A stretch of 64,000 nt of DNA. Origin: Chloroflexia bacterium. Lineage in GTDB: Bacteria; Chloroflexota; Chloroflexia; DTKN01. Positions 1 through 12,062 of this stretch are shown here, piece after piece. The stretch covers positions 36,319 through 100,318 of the forward strand of contig JAFGKG010000219.1 in assembly GCA_016928715.1 (NCBI GenBank), in the 5' to 3' direction. Position 1 is the first letter of the stretch; every line of letters starts with the position of its first letter. Both the position numbers and the translations under genes were made by a program. Under the pieces are notes generated by a model, which was not told the origin of the DNA, made no database searches, and saw only the letters and a program-made list of their open reading frames with translations.

Positions 1-246
1 CGCCCCCTCTGCGTTCTGCCCCAGACCACCATGCTGGGGGCGCTGGCGGCTTATCTCAGCGGCGGGGATCCGCGGCGGGAATTCCAACCGATGAAGGCCA
101 ACTTTGGCCTGCTGCCCCCGCTGGAGCCGCCGGTGCGGGGTAAACGCGAGCGCTATGCCGCCTACGCCAGGCGGGCGCTGGAGGCGCTGGAGACGTTTCT
201 GCAGCGCGAGCGATCCCAGGAGGCTGAGGATGGCCGCCGAGATTAG
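1..246 (+). CDS. trmFO: TrmFO, C-terminal end (partial, enters from the left edge)
   Basis: This is the last 81 codons of the folate- and FAD-dependent tRNA (uracil-54-C5)-methyltransferase, which makes ribothymidine in the T loop using methylenetetrahydrofolate. The visible part reads LPQTTMLGALAAYLSGG then FQPMKANFGLLPPL. This is the family's conserved C-terminal block (PPTTMLGAL...FQPMNANFGLLP) and is easy to recognise. The FAD-binding N-terminal part lies outside the window. The frame stays open from base 1, so the ATG at 31 is internal. The last 17 bases overlap the start of the histidine kinase at 230, which suggests translational coupling. Confidence 0.9.
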   Translation, partial: RPLCVLPQTTMLGALAAYLSGGDPRREFQPMKANFGLLPPLEPPVRGKRERYAAYARRALEALETFLQRERSQEAEDGRRD

Positions 247-3200
247 TTGTCGGGCGCTGCACCCGCTGTTCCAAGCCCTTAACGAACGCGGCATTCCCCT
301 CTCGGATCTCTTGGGGAATTTTCCTGAGGGCCATACTTTTTTCTGTGCGGAGAGCTGGATCAGCCAGGCTACCTTTGCCAAATTGTTCGACCGGGCGATC
401 GCGCTCAGTGGCAGCCCCGACCTCATCGCCTGGGTGGGCCGGCTGGCGGCGGAACCCTGCGTGGCCGGGCTGGTGCAGCCGCAGGCTGTTTTGGAAAAGA
501 GCCCGCTGGAGCTGCTGCGCCAGGCCGATCGCTTTTTGGGCCCACTGCAGCGGGAGGGCCAGGTCATCGTCCAGGCCGGCCGTCCTGGATACGTCCGGCT
601 GGCCTGCCTGCCTCCCCCGGGTGGGCGGCGCAGCTATCACCTCTGCACCTACACCCGGCACCTGCTGGCGGCCATCCCCGGTCTCTGGCAGATCGAGGAC
701 GTCCAGGTGCGGGAGATTTGCTGTACCGTCCCTTTGGTCGAACTGCGGCCCGCCTCCGGCGAGCGCTATGCCATCGAGGAGCAAGGGCAGGTCTGGCAAG
801 TTCTGGCCCAAGGAGAGTTCGCCAGCCGGCGTTGCTTGGGCAAATTGAACGAGGATGGCACATTTCAGCAAGGGGGCACCCTCTATGGTGCGGAGCACTG
901 TCTCTACGAGATCCGCTGGTCGCATCCCCGCTCCCGCCGCCGATCCTGGTCCCCCCGTTTTGTACCTCGGGCCCATCACTGCGAACGGGCTCTGCGCGTG
1001 GTACAGCGTCAGGAGCATACGATCCAGGCACTGCACGAGCAGATCCAACACATGCAGCGCACCATGGAGGCGCGCATGCTAGAGCGCACGGAGAAACTGC
1101 GCGCCAAGGCCCGGCAGTCCGCCCTGGTTGAGCAGGCCGGCCGGCGATTTGCTTCCATTCTGGACCCCCAGGCGCTCTGGCAGGAAGCGGTGAGAACCTT
1201 GCGAGAGGACCTGGGCTATTTCAGCGTGGCCATGTACCTGCAACACGAGAACCGCTGGACCCTGGTTGCGCTGTCCAGTGGTGACGAAACTGTGCAGCGG
1301 CAGATCGGCGCGATCTTTTATCGGCAAGCAGCCCTGGACGATCTCCTGGATCGCAGCGGCCGGCCCCTACGGCAGGACGACCTGGAACAGCAGCCCCATC
1401 CGCTGGGGCTGCCCCGATGGGGACGGGGGCGCTCTCTGCTCTGTGTCCCGTTGGTGGCCTCCAATCGCCTATTGGGCATCCTGGATCTGCAAAGCCCGCT
1501 GGCCGGGCACCTGAACGAGGAGGATGCCCTGCTGCTGTACACCCTGGCCCCGCAGATTGCGATTGCTCTGGAGCGCAGCCTCCTCTACCAGGAGGAACAA
1601 TGGGCTCGCCAAAAGGCCCGGGCCATGGCCAACCTAGCCCGGGTGGTGACCACCTCTCTAGAAATGGACCAAGTGCTTAGTTCGGTCCTGGAGCAACTCC
1701 GCAGCGTCCTACCCTACGACAGCGCGATCATCCTGCTGCAACAAGGGACTCGGCTTTCCTCGGGGATAAGCCATGGCTTATCCCCGCAGGCGGAACACGG
1801 TCTACTCCAGTTCTGCCTGAAGCGGACCAAGGGGCCACTGGCGCTCCTGTTCCAACAAGGCCGCTCTTTTCTGCAGAGCAGTCCCGGCGGAGCCACCGGG
1901 TACCTTCCACCGCAGTTGGCCCATTTGCGCTCCTGGCTGGGGGTGTCCCTGACCTCCCGGAACACCGTGATCGGAGCCGTGATCCTGGCCAGTCAACAGC
2001 AGGGGCTTTACGGCCCGGAGGACCTGCGCCTGGCCGAGGATTTAGCCGGACAGGTCTCCACAGCCATCGAGAACGCCCGCCTGTACAGCCGCATCCGCCA
2101 GGAGCGGGATCGCCTGGAAAGCCTCTATGAAATCGCTCGACAACTGCACGCGAACTTGGGGATTGAAGATATCCTGAGCCACGTTCTAGAGTTGGCCCTA
2201 ACCAGTGTGGGAGCGCTGGCCGGCAGCATCATCCTCTTGGATGGGCAAGGCCAATTGAGGCACAGCATCCTCTCCCGACCTGGGCAGGATTCCTTCTCCC
2301 TGCTGCAGCGGGTCATTCGCGAAGGGGCGGCCGCATGGGTCATTCGGGAAAAACAAGCGCTGCTTATACGGGATACCCACAGCGACTCCCGCTGGATCGA
2401 ACTGCAGGGCAAGCCCTGGGTGACCCGTTCCGCTATCCTGGTCCCCCTGTTGGTCCAAGACCAGATCCTGGGGGTGCTGACAGTGGACCACCCGCAGGTC
2501 AACCGCTTTAACCAGGACGATCTGGCCCTGCTGCTTTCCGTGGCCAGCCAGGCCAGCGTCGTCGTCCAACGGGCTCACCTCTTTGCGGCCATCCAAAATG
2601 AGCGGGCCCGCCTGGAAGCGGTGATCGAGGGCACCGCCGACGCCGTCGTTCTATTGAACGAGTCCGGCCAGGTACTACACATGAACCACTCCGCAGCCCA
2701 TCTTTTCGGATTGGAGAGCCCAGATCCGACCAGCAAATCCCTGGATTGGCTGGCCATCAGTCCAGCACTGCAATCATTGATCACCCCGCAGTCCCTGCGG
2801 GAAGGGCCGCGCCGGGCCGAGATCCCCCTAGAGGACGAGCGTATTTTTTACGCCACGCTCAACCCAATTCCATCGGTGGGCGCGGTGCTCACTATGCAGG
2901 ACATCAGCCCTCTCAAAGAGCTGGATCGGCTGAAAAGCGACTTTATCGCCACTGTCTCACACGACCTGCGCAGCCCCCTGGGGGCTGTACAAACACTGAC
3001 CGAGATGATAGAGGTAGCCGGCCCCTTGAACAAAGACCAGCGCCGCTTTATCGAACAAGTCCTGTTCTCTGTGGACAAAATGATCGCCCTGGTCCAAGAC
3101 CTCTTGGACCTGACCCGGATTGAAGCCGGGGTAGAGATGTCAATGGCCCCCTGCCAACTCGCGGCCGTGATCGCCGACGCCGTGGACCAGGTAGAGGCCC

Positions 3201-3628
3201 TGGCCGCGATCAGGTCGGTTTCCCTCCAGGTTGTTGTTGCCCCGGACCTGCCCCTGGTCTGGGGCAACGGGCGGCGGTTGGGCCAGGTCATCACGAACCT
3301 GTTGGATAATGCCATCAAGTACAGCCCAAGCAGGAAAGAGGTCCTCTTTCGCGCCTATCCCCAGGGGGACATACTGCAGGTAGACGTCACCGACTATGGA
3401 CCGGGCATTCCCAACGCGGACCTGCCCTATGTGTTTGAAAAGTTCTACACTATCCGACAGAATAAACCAGGCGAAAAGGGAACTGGTTTGGGACTCTCCA
3501 TCGCCCGCTCTATTATCCTGGCTCACGGGGGCAAAATTTGGGTTAAAAGCAAAGAAGGAGAAGGTTCCACCTTCTCCTTCAGTCTTTTATGTCGGGATAT
3601 GCCGGCTCAGACGTCCGACAAGCTATGA
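230..3628 (+). CDS. Cytoplasmic hybrid-sensor histidine kinase: N-terminal sensor, three GAF, PAS, HisKA, HATPase
   Basis: A 1132-aa two-component sensor kinase with no membrane segment. Residues 1-240 form a sensor region I cannot assign ([15 protein letters not shown], then a W/R-rich block). It is followed by a coiled coil and three GAF modules at roughly 300-450, 465-620 and 630-780, seen as repeated LVPL(L/V)VxDxILGVLxxxxP and [13 protein letters not shown] endings. A PAS fold lies at about 790-890. The catalytic core has the H box [10 protein letters not shown] (His911), N box [10 protein letters not shown]1 DYGPGIP and G2 GTGLGLS. The ATG at 230 is chosen because it follows AGGCTGAGG and overlaps trmFO by only 17 bp; the frame is open further upstream, to 104. 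No response regulator is adjacent, so the partner is unknown. Its 3' end overlaps the convergent rpoC end by 6 bp and contains a terminator hairpin. Confidence 0.85.
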   Translation: MAAEISCRALHPLFQALNERGIPLSDLLGNFPEGHTFFCAESWISQATFAKLFDRAIALSGSPDLIAWVGRLAAEPCVAGLVQPQAVLEKSPLELLRQADRFLGPLQREGQVIVQAGRPGYVRLACLPPPGGRRSYHLCTYTRHLLAAIPGLWQIEDVQVREICCTVPLVELRPASGERYAIEEQGQVWQVLAQGEFASRRCLGKLNEDGTFQQGGTLYGAEHCLYEIRWSHPRSRRRSWSPRFVPRAHHCERALRVVQRQEHTIQALHEQIQHMQRTMEARMLERTEKLRAKARQSALVEQAGRRFASILDPQALWQEAVRTLREDLGYFSVAMYLQHENRWTLVALSSGDETVQRQIGAIFYRQAALDDLLDRSGRPLRQDDLEQQPHPLGLPRWGRGRSLLCVPLVASNRLLGILDLQSPLAGHLNEEDALLLYTLAPQIAIALERSLLYQEEQWARQKARAMANLARVVTTSLEMDQVLSSVLEQLRSVLPYDSAIILLQQGTRLSSGISHGLSPQAEHGLLQFCLKRTKGPLALLFQQGRSFLQSSPGGATGYLPPQLAHLRSWLGVSLTSRNTVIGAVILASQQQGLYGPEDLRLAEDLAGQVSTAIENARLYSRIRQERDRLESLYEIARQLHANLGIEDILSHVLELALTSVGALAGSIILLDGQGQLRHSILSRPGQDSFSLLQRVIREGAAAWVIREKQALLIRDTHSDSRWIELQGKPWVTRSAILVPLLVQDQILGVLTVDHPQVNRFNQDDLALLLSVASQASVVVQRAHLFAAIQNERARLEAVIEGTADAVVLLNESGQVLHMNHSAAHLFGLESPDPTSKSLDWLAISPALQSLITPQSLREGPRRAEIPLEDERIFYATLNPIPSVGAVLTMQDISPLKELDRLKSDFIATVSHDLRSPLGAVQTLTEMIEVAGPLNKDQRRFIEQVLFSVDKMIALVQDLLDLTRIEAGVEMSMAPCQLAAVIADAVDQVEALAAIRSVSLQVVVAPDLPLVWGNGRRLGQVITNLLDNAIKYSPSRKEVLFRAYPQGDILQVDVTDYGPGIPNADLPYVFEKFYTIRQNKPGEKGTGLGLSIARSIILAHGGKIWVKSKEGEGSTFSFSLLCRDMPAQTSDKL
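3554..3580 (-). terminator. Perfect 12-bp hairpin inside the kinase gene; likely rpoBC terminator (possibly bidirectional)
   Basis: GAAGGAGAAGGT (3554-3565), loop TCC, ACCTTCTCCTTC (3569-3580): a perfect 12-bp stem. On the minus strand it lies 43 bases past the rpoC stop and is followed by TTTGCTTTTAA. On the plus strand it is followed by AGTCTTTTAT. It encodes the conserved EGEGSTFSF end of the kinase ATPase domain, so one sequence serves both protein and terminator. Confidence 0.65.
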
Positions 3629-6600
3629 GTCCTCTTCGGCAGCCGGTTTGAGCGAATCCCAGGGCAGGCTTTCAAACTCTGGGCTATCGCTCTCCTCCAG
3701 GTCATCACCGCGCAAGAAGCGCATCGCCTGTTCACGCTCGAGACTGCGGGAGCCTTCCTCCTCCAGCGCGATGCGGGCCAGGCGCTGACGCTCTTCGGCC
3801 CGTTTACGGCGGATCTCCAGTCCTGTCCCAGCCGGGATCAGCCGCCCGATAATGACATTTTCCTTCAGGCCGCGCAAATAGTCCATCTTGCCCATCACGG
3901 CCGCCTCTGTCAGCACACGGGTTGTCTCCTGGAAGGAGGCCGCGGCCAGCCAGGAATCGGTGTTCAAGGCCGCCTTGGTAATGCCGAGCAGGACCAGGTG
4001 CGCCGTCGCCGGTTCCCCACCGGCGGCGATCACGCGTGAATTCTCCTCTTGGTAGCTAGAACGATCCACCAGGTCCCCGGGCAAAAAGTCCGTATCCCCG
4101 GGGTCATCCACCTGGACCCGGCGCAGCATCTGCCGGATGATGATTTCCAGGTGCTTGTCATTGATGTCCACGCCCTGCGAGCAGTAGACGCTTTGGGCCT
4201 CATTGACCAGGTACGACTGGACCGCTTCGCGGCCGGCAATCTGCAATAGAGCTCGCGGATCGATCGAGCCCTCGGTCAGGCGATGGCCGGCCTCGATCCA
4301 CTGTTCTTCGCGTACACGCAGGCGAACGGGAATCGGCACTTCGTACTCGCGCACCTCTTCCTCGGCCCCCCGCAGCACAATCCGGCCGTCCTCCATAAAG
4401 ACCTGACCGGCGACGCTGGCTACAATCGAAGGGCGGTCGTCGTCCTCTACATTAGTCTCGGCCAACAGATCGCCCTCCTCGACCTCATCACCTTCCTCTA
4501 CCCGGCAGACGAATTGTTCGGGGATCTCGTACACATCGCTGTAGGCCTCGCTGTGGACCACCCGGATAATGCGATGGTCGCCCTCGCGAATGATCTCGAC
4601 GGTGCCATCGATATCGGCGATCTCGGCTTTCCCCTTGGGCAGGCGGGCCTCGAAAACCTCCTGCACCCGGGGCAGACCCTTGGTAATATCCAACTCGGAT
4701 TTGACCCCACCGGTGTGAAAGGTGCGCAGCGTAAGCTGGGTACCCGGCTCACCAATGGACTGGGCGGCGATGATACCAATGGCCTCGCCGATGCCCACCA
4801 GATTGCCGGTGGCCAAATTGCGGCCATAGCAGAGCGAGCAGAGACCGATCGGGGCCTGGCAGGAGAGCGGCGAGCGGACGAAAAAGTTGGTGAGGGCCTC
4901 CTCTTCCAAGAGACGCCGGGCCTCCGCGGGCACCTCTTCGTCTCCTCGCAGGATCGCCTTGCGGCGCTCTGGCCGCAGCAAGGGCAGGGGGCGATCGAGG
5001 ATCTTGGCCACCTGCTGCCAGACCTTTTGATTGATCTGGTCCACCCGCTCCCAGGCCTGTTCGTCAAATTCGTCGTTGCGGTCCACCAGGATTTCGCCAC
5101 TGCTCGGATCGGCTACGGGCAAGGCCATCCGGCGCCCAATCAGGCGGGCGCTCAGTTCCTCGATAGTATGGTCGGCCTCGCGGACCCAGATGCCGCCTTC
5201 CGTCTCGCAGTCCTCACTGACAATGGTGACATCCTGGGCCACATCGACCAGGCGGCGGGTCAGATAACCGGCCTCGGCCGTACGCAGAGCGGTATCGGCC
5301 AGGCCTTTGCGTCCACCGTGGGTAGAGACAAAGTACTCCAGAACCGAAAGTCCCTCACGAAAGTTGGAACGAATGGGCAGGTCGATAATCCGGCCCGCCG
5401 GATCGGTCATCAGACCGCGCATGCCGGCCATCTGGCGAATCTGCTCGATATTGCCGCGGGCGCCGGAGGTGGCCATCATATAGACCGGGCCAAAGCGATC
5501 CAGTGTATTCGAGACCTCGGAGGTAATTTTTTGCGTGGCCTCGGTCCAGACCTCCACAGTGCCCCGATAGCGCTCGCCCTCGGTAATCAGACCGCGCCGG
5601 AACTGCCGCTCCAGGTTTTCCACCTCGCTATCGGCCTTGGAAAGGAGCTCCGTCTTGCCCTCGGGGATCTCGATATCCTCTATCCCGATGGTCAGGCCGG
5701 CCCGCGTGGCAAAGCGAAAGCCCAGTTGCTTAATCCGGTCGGCCATAGCGGCCGTCTCTTCGGCGCCATACTGACGGTAGCACTCGGCGATGATGCGACG
5801 CAAGGCCTTTTTATCCATAATCTCGTTGCGGAAGCGCAAACCTTCGGGCAGTACCTCATTGAGAATGACCCGACCCAGGCAGGTTTCCAGAAGCTCATTG
5901 CCGATCTGGTAAGAGGGGGGAAGCAGGATGCGGATCTTGGTCTGGAGTCCGATCAGGCCGGCATCGTAGGCCATCAGGGCCTCCTCCAGGCTGGAGAAAG
6001 CCTTGCCCTCCCCCCAAGCACCCGGCCGAACCAAGGTCATATAGTAGCAACCCAAGACCATCTCCTGGCTAGGGGTAATGATGGGGGAACCGGTGGCCGG
6101 AGAGAGCAGATTGTGCACTGAAAGCATACGATTGCGCGCTTCCTGCTGTGCCCGTTCTGAAAGCGGCACATGCACGGCCATCTGGTCGCCATCAAAGTCG
6201 GCGGCAAAAGCCGTACAGACGAGCGGGTGCAATTGGATGGCACTGCCCTCGATCAGGACGGGCTCAAAAGCCTGAATGGAAAGGCGGTGCAGGGAGGGAG
6301 CCCGGTTCAGCAGCACCAAATAATTCTGCACGACCTCTTCCAGGACATCCCAGACCTCTGGACGGATCCGCTCGACACTGCGTTTGGCACTCTTGATGTT
6401 ATGCGCATAGCCCCGTGCGACCAGGCCACGCATCACAAAAGGCTTGAACAGCTCGAGGGCCATCCGCTTGGGCAGACCACACTGGTGCAGCTTGAGATTG
6501 GGGCCGACCACAATGACCGAGCGGCCGGAATAGTCGACCCGCTTGCCCAAGAGATTTTGCCGAAAGCGGCCCTGCTTGCCCTTGAGCATATCCGAGAGGG

Positions 6601-8080
6601 ACTTGAGGCGGTGTTTGCCCCGCCCAGAGACGGCCCTCCCGCGCCGACCATTGTCAATGAGTGCGTCTACAGCCTCCTGCAGCATACGCTTTTCGTTGCG
6701 GATAATGATCTCTGGCGCTTTGAGTTCCAACAAGCGGCGCAGGCGGTTGTTACGGTTGATCACGCGGCGGTACAGGTCGTTGAGATCCGAGGTAGCGAAA
6801 CGACCCCCATCCAACTGCACCATCGGTCTCAAATCCGGGGGCAGCACGGGCAGCACCGTCATGATCATCCACTCCGGACGGTTGCCAGACTTGCGGAAGG
6901 ACTCGACCACCCGCAGCCGTTTGCCCGCCTTTTTGCGGCGCTGGGCCGACGTACTGGTCTCCATTTCCTCCTTCAGTTCCACGGACAAGAGATTCAGGTC
7001 CAAGCGCCCCAAGATGTCCCGCACGGCCCCCGCGCCCATATCGGCCCGAAAGATGTTGCCGCAGGCCTCTCGATACTCGCGGTACTGCGCCTCTGTGAGG
7101 AGCATAGAGCGATACAGTTCCTTGACCATACGCTGGCGGCGATCGGCTTCTTGGCGAATCTGGTCTATCTGCTCCTGGGCGGACTCTTCCAGGCGGGCGC
7201 TCTCTTGCTCGGCCACGTAGGAACGCTGGTCGCGCTCGGCCTCGGTTTGCATCCGGGCATCCGATTGTTTTTGGCGTCCGATAGGTTCGACGGTCTCGAT
7301 AGCCGCCTGGACAACATGGGTCAACTCGACCAAGTTGTCAGCAGTGACGGTCTCTCCCTCCTGAACAATGACCTCTCCAGTGGGCTCAAAAACGAGGGTG
7401 CGATGGGCCGGCCCGCCTTTCCAGGCCTCCAGTTCGGCTTCGATCTCTTTGGCCGCCTGCACAAAGGTCTCGGTCTGCTCCAGCAGCTCTTCCTCAAAGC
7501 GCTCCAGGGTAGCCTCCAGGGCGCGATCCAGCACGCCGAGTTCCCCTGCCAACTGCTCGCGGAGGCGTTCTATTTGCTCGCCGGTCTCGGCTTCCACCTG
7601 GGCAATTTCCTCGGACACTTGTTTTTCGATGCGCTCCAGCAGGCTGGCCCGGCGGTCCTCATCCACATCGGTGACAATATAGGCAGCAAAATAGATGACC
7701 CGTTCCAGATTGCGCAGGGTGACGTTCAGCAGCAGACCCAGGCGGCTGGGAGTCCCCTTGACAAACCAGATGTGGGTAATCGGCGCCGCCAACTCGATGT
7801 GGCCCATGCGTTCGCGGCGCACGCGGGAACGCGTCACTTCGACCCCACACTTGTCGCAGATAATGCCATGGTGGCGCACGCGCTTGTACTTGCCACAGGC
7901 ACATTCCCAGTCCTTGGTAGGACCAAAGATGCGTTCACAAAACAGCCCGTCCCGCTCGGCCCGCAGAGTACGGTAGTTGATCGTCTCCGGTTTGGTCACT
8001 TCTCCGTGAGACCAACGGCGGATTTCCTCCGGCGAAGCCACACCAATGCGAATGGCCGTAATCTCGTTGATTCTTGTCAT
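3623..8080 (-). CDS. rpoC: DNA-directed RNA polymerase subunit beta'
   Basis: The 1485-aa largest RNA polymerase subunit. The N-terminal zinc-binding domain shows CACGKYKR...CDKCGVEV (residues about 60-80). The second zinc site shows one Cys upstream plus [17 protein letters not shown]. The active-site block reads [12 protein letters not shown], with the three Mg-binding Asp at 628, 630 and 632. The bridge-helix/trigger-loop zone [28 protein letters not shown] is intact. A highly charged coiled-coil insertion of about 190 residues (about 140-335) lies in the clamp after the first zinc domain. The residue before Ala-Asp is Ala626, where nearly all bacterial RpoC have Asn. The start MTRINEI matches the family. 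The gene is 61 bp downstream of rpoB and surely co-transcribed with it. Confidence 0.98.
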   Translation of the reverse strand: MTRINEITAIRIGVASPEEIRRWSHGEVTKPETINYRTLRAERDGLFCERIFGPTKDWECACGKYKRVRHHGIICDKCGVEVTRSRVRRERMGHIELAAPITHIWFVKGTPSRLGLLLNVTLRNLERVIYFAAYIVTDVDEDRRASLLERIEKQVSEEIAQVEAETGEQIERLREQLAGELGVLDRALEATLERFEEELLEQTETFVQAAKEIEAELEAWKGGPAHRTLVFEPTGEVIVQEGETVTADNLVELTHVVQAAIETVEPIGRQKQSDARMQTEAERDQRSYVAEQESARLEESAQEQIDQIRQEADRRQRMVKELYRSMLLTEAQYREYREACGNIFRADMGAGAVRDILGRLDLNLLSVELKEEMETSTSAQRRKKAGKRLRVVESFRKSGNRPEWMIMTVLPVLPPDLRPMVQLDGGRFATSDLNDLYRRVINRNNRLRRLLELKAPEIIIRNEKRMLQEAVDALIDNGRRGRAVSGRGKHRLKSLSDMLKGKQGRFRQNLLGKRVDYSGRSVIVVGPNLKLHQCGLPKRMALELFKPFVMRGLVARGYAHNIKSAKRSVERIRPEVWDVLEEVVQNYLVLLNRAPSLHRLSIQAFEPVLIEGSAIQLHPLVCTAFAADFDGDQMAVHVPLSERAQQEARNRMLSVHNLLSPATGSPIITPSQEMVLGCYYMTLVRPGAWGEGKAFSSLEEALMAYDAGLIGLQTKIRILLPPSYQIGNELLETCLGRVILNEVLPEGLRFRNEIMDKKALRRIIAECYRQYGAEETAAMADRIKQLGFRFATRAGLTIGIEDIEIPEGKTELLSKADSEVENLERQFRRGLITEGERYRGTVEVWTEATQKITSEVSNTLDRFGPVYMMATSGARGNIEQIRQMAGMRGLMTDPAGRIIDLPIRSNFREGLSVLEYFVSTHGGRKGLADTALRTAEAGYLTRRLVDVAQDVTIVSEDCETEGGIWVREADHTIEELSARLIGRRMALPVADPSSGEILVDRNDEFDEQAWERVDQINQKVWQQVAKILDRPLPLLRPERRKAILRGDEEVPAEARRLLEEEALTNFFVRSPLSCQAPIGLCSLCYGRNLATGNLVGIGEAIGIIAAQSIGEPGTQLTLRTFHTGGVKSELDITKGLPRVQEVFEARLPKGKAEIADIDGTVEIIREGDHRIIRVVHSEAYSDVYEIPEQFVCRVEEGDEVEEGDLLAETNVEDDDRPSIVASVAGQVFMEDGRIVLRGAEEEVREYEVPIPVRLRVREEQWIEAGHRLTEGSIDPRALLQIAGREAVQSYLVNEAQSVYCSQGVDINDKHLEIIIRQMLRRVQVDDPGDTDFLPGDLVDRSSYQEENSRVIAAGGEPATAHLVLLGITKAALNTDSWLAAASFQETTRVLTEAAVMGKMDYLRGLKENVIIGRLIPAGTGLEIRRKRAEERQRLARIALEEEGSRSLEREQAMRFLRGDDLEESDSPEFESLPWDSLKPAAEEDS

Positions 8081-8141
8081 TCAGCTATCCTCTCAGTCCA
8101 GGCAGGTCAGCACAAGCCCCCGGCCGGATCTCCTAACAACG

Positions 8142-11100
8142 CTATTCTCTTTCGATACCAGAGAGGTTGATCCCCTCCAGCCCAATCAGGGGCCGAGTTT
8201 GTTGCCCCGCGTTGTCAATATCCACTGCCGCCTCATCGTCGCCATAGATCTCGACCGACAATCCCAAGCTTTGCAGTTCCTTGACCAACACCTTAAAGGC
8301 CTCAGGGATACCCACCTCCTGAATGGGCTCCCCTTTGACAATCGCCTCATAGGTCTTGCTGCGGCCATTGATATCATCGGACTTGACCGTGAGCATTTCT
8401 TGCAGCGTATAAGCCGCCCCATAAGCCTCCAGCGCCCAGACCTCCATCTCGCCAAAGCGCTGCCCACCGAACTGGGCTTTGCCGCCCAGGGGCTGCTGGG
8501 TGACCAGGGAATAGGGGCCGGTAGAGCGGGCGTGGATTTTGTCCTCCACCAGGTGGGCCAGCTTCATCATATAGATATAGCCCACCGCGACAGGATTTTC
8601 AAAGGGCTCTCCGGTGCGGCCATCGTAGAGCGTGATCTTGCCATTATCGGGGAGGCCGGCTTTTACCAGCATATCTTCGATATCCCTTTCCTCGGCGCCG
8701 TCAAAGACGGGGGTGGCGACCTTGATCCCCAATCTGAGTGCGGCCCAGCCGAGATGGGTCTCGAGTAGCTGCCCAATGTTCATGCGCGAGGGCACGCCCA
8801 GCGGGTTGAGGACAATATCCACCGGCGTACCATCGGGCAGAAAGGGCATATCTTCAACGGGCAGGATACGCGAGATGACGCCCTTGTTGCCGTGCCGCCC
8901 GGCCATCTTGTCCCCGGCGGCGATTTTACGCCGCTGGGCAATGAGGACCCGCACCATCGTGTGCACGCCAACCGAGAGTTCGTCGCCCTGGTCGCGGGAA
9001 AATATCTTGACATCAATCACCCGGCCGGAGACCCCATGGGGAACCCGCAGGGAAGAATCCCGCACCTCGCGGGCCTTTTCTCCAAAGATCGCCCGCAGCA
9101 GGCGCTCCTCGGCGGTCAGGTCCGTCTCTCCCTTGGGCGTGATCTTGCCCACCAGGATCTCACCCGGCCCGACCTCGGCCCCGATATAAACCACGCCGGC
9201 TTCGTCCAGATTGGCGAGCAGGTCCTGACCTACATTGGGGATATCCCGGGTAATCTCCTCCGGGCCCAACTTGGTATCGCGGGCCTCACATTCGTACTTT
9301 TCGATGTGCACGGAGGTATAGACGTCCTCCCGTTCCAGCCGCTCGCTGATGAGGATGGCGTCCTCAAAGTTACCTCCCTCCCAGGGCAAAAAGGCCACCA
9401 GGACGTTGCGCCCCAAGGCCAGTTCTCCATTGTCGGTAGAAGGCCCATCGGCGATGACCTGCCCGGCGACCACCCCATCCCCCTTTTGCACAATCGGCCG
9501 CTGGTGAATGCAGGTATCCTGATTGGAACGACGGAATCCAATCAGCGGATAGGTGCGCTCAAAACCATCCTCTTCCCGCACCAGGATTTCGTCGGCCACC
9601 GCCCGCAGCACCTCGCCGTCAGCGGCGGCAATAGCCACCAGGCCGGAATCACGGGCCGCCTGGTACTCCATGCCCGTACCGACCAGGGGCGATTCCGGCA
9701 CCAGCAGGGGCACGGCCTGTCGCTGCATGTTGGAACCCATCAGGGCACGGTTGGCATCGTCATGTTCCAGGAAGGGGATCAGGGCCGTGGATACCGAAAC
9801 AACCTGTTTGGGCGACACATCCATAAAGTCGATTTGGTCGGCGCGCTCCAGGGTGGGCCGGGAACCTCGCCGGGCCGTGACCCGCTCGTCGATGAAGCGA
9901 TTGCGCTCGTCCAGGCGGGCATTGGCTTGGGCAATGGTATACCGATCGTCCTCGTCGGCGGAGAGATAGGTGATCTCTTGGCTTACCGTCGGATGCACCG
10001 CAATGCGTTTCAAGGGCAGCGCCGCGATCCGCTTGCTCAGGGCCTCGTCAATTTCTGTGCCGGCTGCCGCGACCAACTCGCCGCTCTGCGGATCGGTTAC
10101 GTCCTGGCGCAACAGATGCCCTTCCAGGAGTACCGCCCGGTTCTCCAACTCGCGGACGACCCGGCGATAGGGGGTCTCGATAAAACCAAGCGGGTTAACC
10201 CGCCCATAGGTCGCCAGGCTGCCAATCAAGCCGATGTTGGGGCCCTCGGGGGTTTCTACCGGACAAATACGCCCATAGTGTGAATGGTGCACATCTCGGA
10301 CCTCAAAGCCGGCCCGATCACGGGAAAGGCCACCCGGCCCCAGCGCCGAAAGGCGCCGCTTGTGGGTCAACTCGGCCAAGGGGTTGGTCTGGTCCATGAA
10401 CTGGGAAAGCTGGCTGCCACCAAAGAATTCTCGAATCGCCGCCACCAGCGGTCGAATGTTGATCAGACGATTGGGCATCACTGTTTCGGGCTCGCTCATG
10501 GTCATCCGCTCACGGATGATGCGCTCTATGCGCAGCAAGCCAATACGGAATTGGTTCTGCACGAGCTCGCCCACCGTGCGGACCCGGCGATTGCCCAGAT
10601 GGTCAATATCATCCGGTTCGCCCCAACCATTGTTCAGACGGATCAGCTCTTCAACGATGCGAATAATGTCCGCCGTAACCAGGGTGCGCTGGTTCAAGGG
10701 CGGCGGATCCTGATGCCCACTGATCACGCGCACGTAAAAGCGGCTGCAAAGATGCTCAAACTCGTATTCCGCAGGACCAATCCAAAGGTCCTGGCCCTCT
10801 TGACACATCTCGCAGCCCGGGCAGATGTACCAGCCGCACTCGGGGCACATCTCGACTTTGCTCGAGTCAATCAAATGGGCCTCATCCCGCCAGCAGGTCA
10901 CGGATTCCCCACTCAGGGCCAGTTCTACCACCTCTTGGGTCTGGGCCCGCAGTGCTTTTATCTCGTTCTCTTCCAGGCTGAGCCCCCCCCTGGCCCGCTC
11001 CAACCACCAGACGCGCTGCTGCACCATGTCATCAACAAGTTCTTGATCCGCCCCATGCTCGCGGGCCTGCTGCCAAAGATCCAGCCAGGCGCGCCGGCGC

Positions 11101-12062
11101 TCCAAACCCTCTCGGACCTCCGGCTCCAGCGTGCGATTCTCCCACAAGCGGCGGTTCAATTTGTAGCGTCCGACCTTGGCCAGGTTGTAACGCCGCTCAT
11201 CAAAGAGCATGCTCTCCAGTAAATTGCGCGCATTGTCCAAAGTAGGGGGATCGCCGGGACGAAGCCGCCGATAGATTTCCAGCAATGCCTCCGGCTGGTC
11301 CGTACTGGGATCCCGGCCCAGCGTGGCCTCGATAAAGGAACGATCCGTCGAGGTATCCACATGTTGGAAAAGAGCCCGAAGCTCGTCATCCGTATCGTAG
11401 CCCAACGCTCGCAATAGAATGGTCACCGGGATTTTGCGCCGCCGATCCATCTTGACCGAGAGAACATTGCGGCGATTGGTCTCGAAATCCAGCCAGGCTC
11501 CCCGCGCCGGAATCAACTTGGCTGCGTACAGGGGCAAACCATCGCGGGTCTCGTCCTTGAACTGAAAATAGCAACCCGGGGAACGGACCAACTGGGAGAC
11601 CACCACCCGCTCAGCCCCGTTGATGATAAAGGTAGCCCGGTTGGTCATCCAGGGAAAATCACCACAAAAAATCTCTTGCTCCCGGACCTCACCCGACTCT
11701 TTGATGTGGAGTTGGACTTGAACGCGCAGAGGACGAGCGTAGGTGGCATCCCGTTCCCGGGCCTCGCTCTCACTGTAACGGGGCTCCCCAAAGTAATAGT
11801 GCAAAAAGTACAGCTCCATCTTGCGCCCGGTGAAATCCTGTACCGGCGAGATCTCGGTAAAAATCTGCTGCAGGCCCTCCTCGACAAACCAATGGAAGGA
11901 CTCCAACTGGGTCTGGATCAGGTGGGGCATGGGTAAAATTTCAGGGATCCGCGAGAAGGAATGCCGCTCGGGTCGCTTGACCTCTCGAATGGGGTGCTGT
12001 GGACCCGGTAAAGAATCCTCTACCGTCACAGACTGTTCAGGAGTACGAACAACAACGGACAT
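8142..12062 (-). CDS. rpoB: DNA-directed RNA polymerase subunit beta
   Basis: The 1306-aa RNA polymerase beta subunit. The rifampicin pocket reads [20 protein letters not shown] then [14 protein letters not shown]. The usual contacts (Q, D, H, R, S, L) are kept, so sensitivity is expected; Thr and Ala replace the E. coli N518 and S522 equivalents. The catalytic-side lysines ([15 protein letters not shown]) and the C-terminal [17 protein letters not shown] clamp block are present. Around residues 395-420 there is an added segment with [15 protein letters not shown], a zinc-ribbon-like cluster not found in the standard beta subunit. The start follows GGAGGCGTTGA. No rplJ or rplL lies upstream, so rpoBC has its own promoter here. 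Confidence 0.98.
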   Translation of the reverse strand: MSVVVRTPEQSVTVEDSLPGPQHPIREVKRPERHSFSRIPEILPMPHLIQTQLESFHWFVEEGLQQIFTEISPVQDFTGRKMELYFLHYYFGEPRYSESEARERDATYARPLRVQVQLHIKESGEVREQEIFCGDFPWMTNRATFIINGAERVVVSQLVRSPGCYFQFKDETRDGLPLYAAKLIPARGAWLDFETNRRNVLSVKMDRRRKIPVTILLRALGYDTDDELRALFQHVDTSTDRSFIEATLGRDPSTDQPEALLEIYRRLRPGDPPTLDNARNLLESMLFDERRYNLAKVGRYKLNRRLWENRTLEPEVREGLERRRAWLDLWQQAREHGADQELVDDMVQQRVWWLERARGGLSLEENEIKALRAQTQEVVELALSGESVTCWRDEAHLIDSSKVEMCPECGWYICPGCEMCQEGQDLWIGPAEYEFEHLCSRFYVRVISGHQDPPPLNQRTLVTADIIRIVEELIRLNNGWGEPDDIDHLGNRRVRTVGELVQNQFRIGLLRIERIIRERMTMSEPETVMPNRLINIRPLVAAIREFFGGSQLSQFMDQTNPLAELTHKRRLSALGPGGLSRDRAGFEVRDVHHSHYGRICPVETPEGPNIGLIGSLATYGRVNPLGFIETPYRRVVRELENRAVLLEGHLLRQDVTDPQSGELVAAAGTEIDEALSKRIAALPLKRIAVHPTVSQEITYLSADEDDRYTIAQANARLDERNRFIDERVTARRGSRPTLERADQIDFMDVSPKQVVSVSTALIPFLEHDDANRALMGSNMQRQAVPLLVPESPLVGTGMEYQAARDSGLVAIAAADGEVLRAVADEILVREEDGFERTYPLIGFRRSNQDTCIHQRPIVQKGDGVVAGQVIADGPSTDNGELALGRNVLVAFLPWEGGNFEDAILISERLEREDVYTSVHIEKYECEARDTKLGPEEITRDIPNVGQDLLANLDEAGVVYIGAEVGPGEILVGKITPKGETDLTAEERLLRAIFGEKAREVRDSSLRVPHGVSGRVIDVKIFSRDQGDELSVGVHTMVRVLIAQRRKIAAGDKMAGRHGNKGVISRILPVEDMPFLPDGTPVDIVLNPLGVPSRMNIGQLLETHLGWAALRLGIKVATPVFDGAEERDIEDMLVKAGLPDNGKITLYDGRTGEPFENPVAVGYIYMMKLAHLVEDKIHARSTGPYSLVTQQPLGGKAQFGGQRFGEMEVWALEAYGAAYTLQEMLTVKSDDINGRSKTYEAIVKGEPIQEVGIPEAFKVLVKELQSLGLSVEIYGDDEAAVDIDNAGQQTRPLIGLEGINLSGIERE

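Noticed and set aside
4283..8170. Two very long open frames on the plus strand opposite rpoC (about 612 and 666 codons)
   Set aside because: They are antisense to a certain rpoC, lack any family motif and arise from GC-rich codon bias; protein content is His/Gln/Leu-rich noise.
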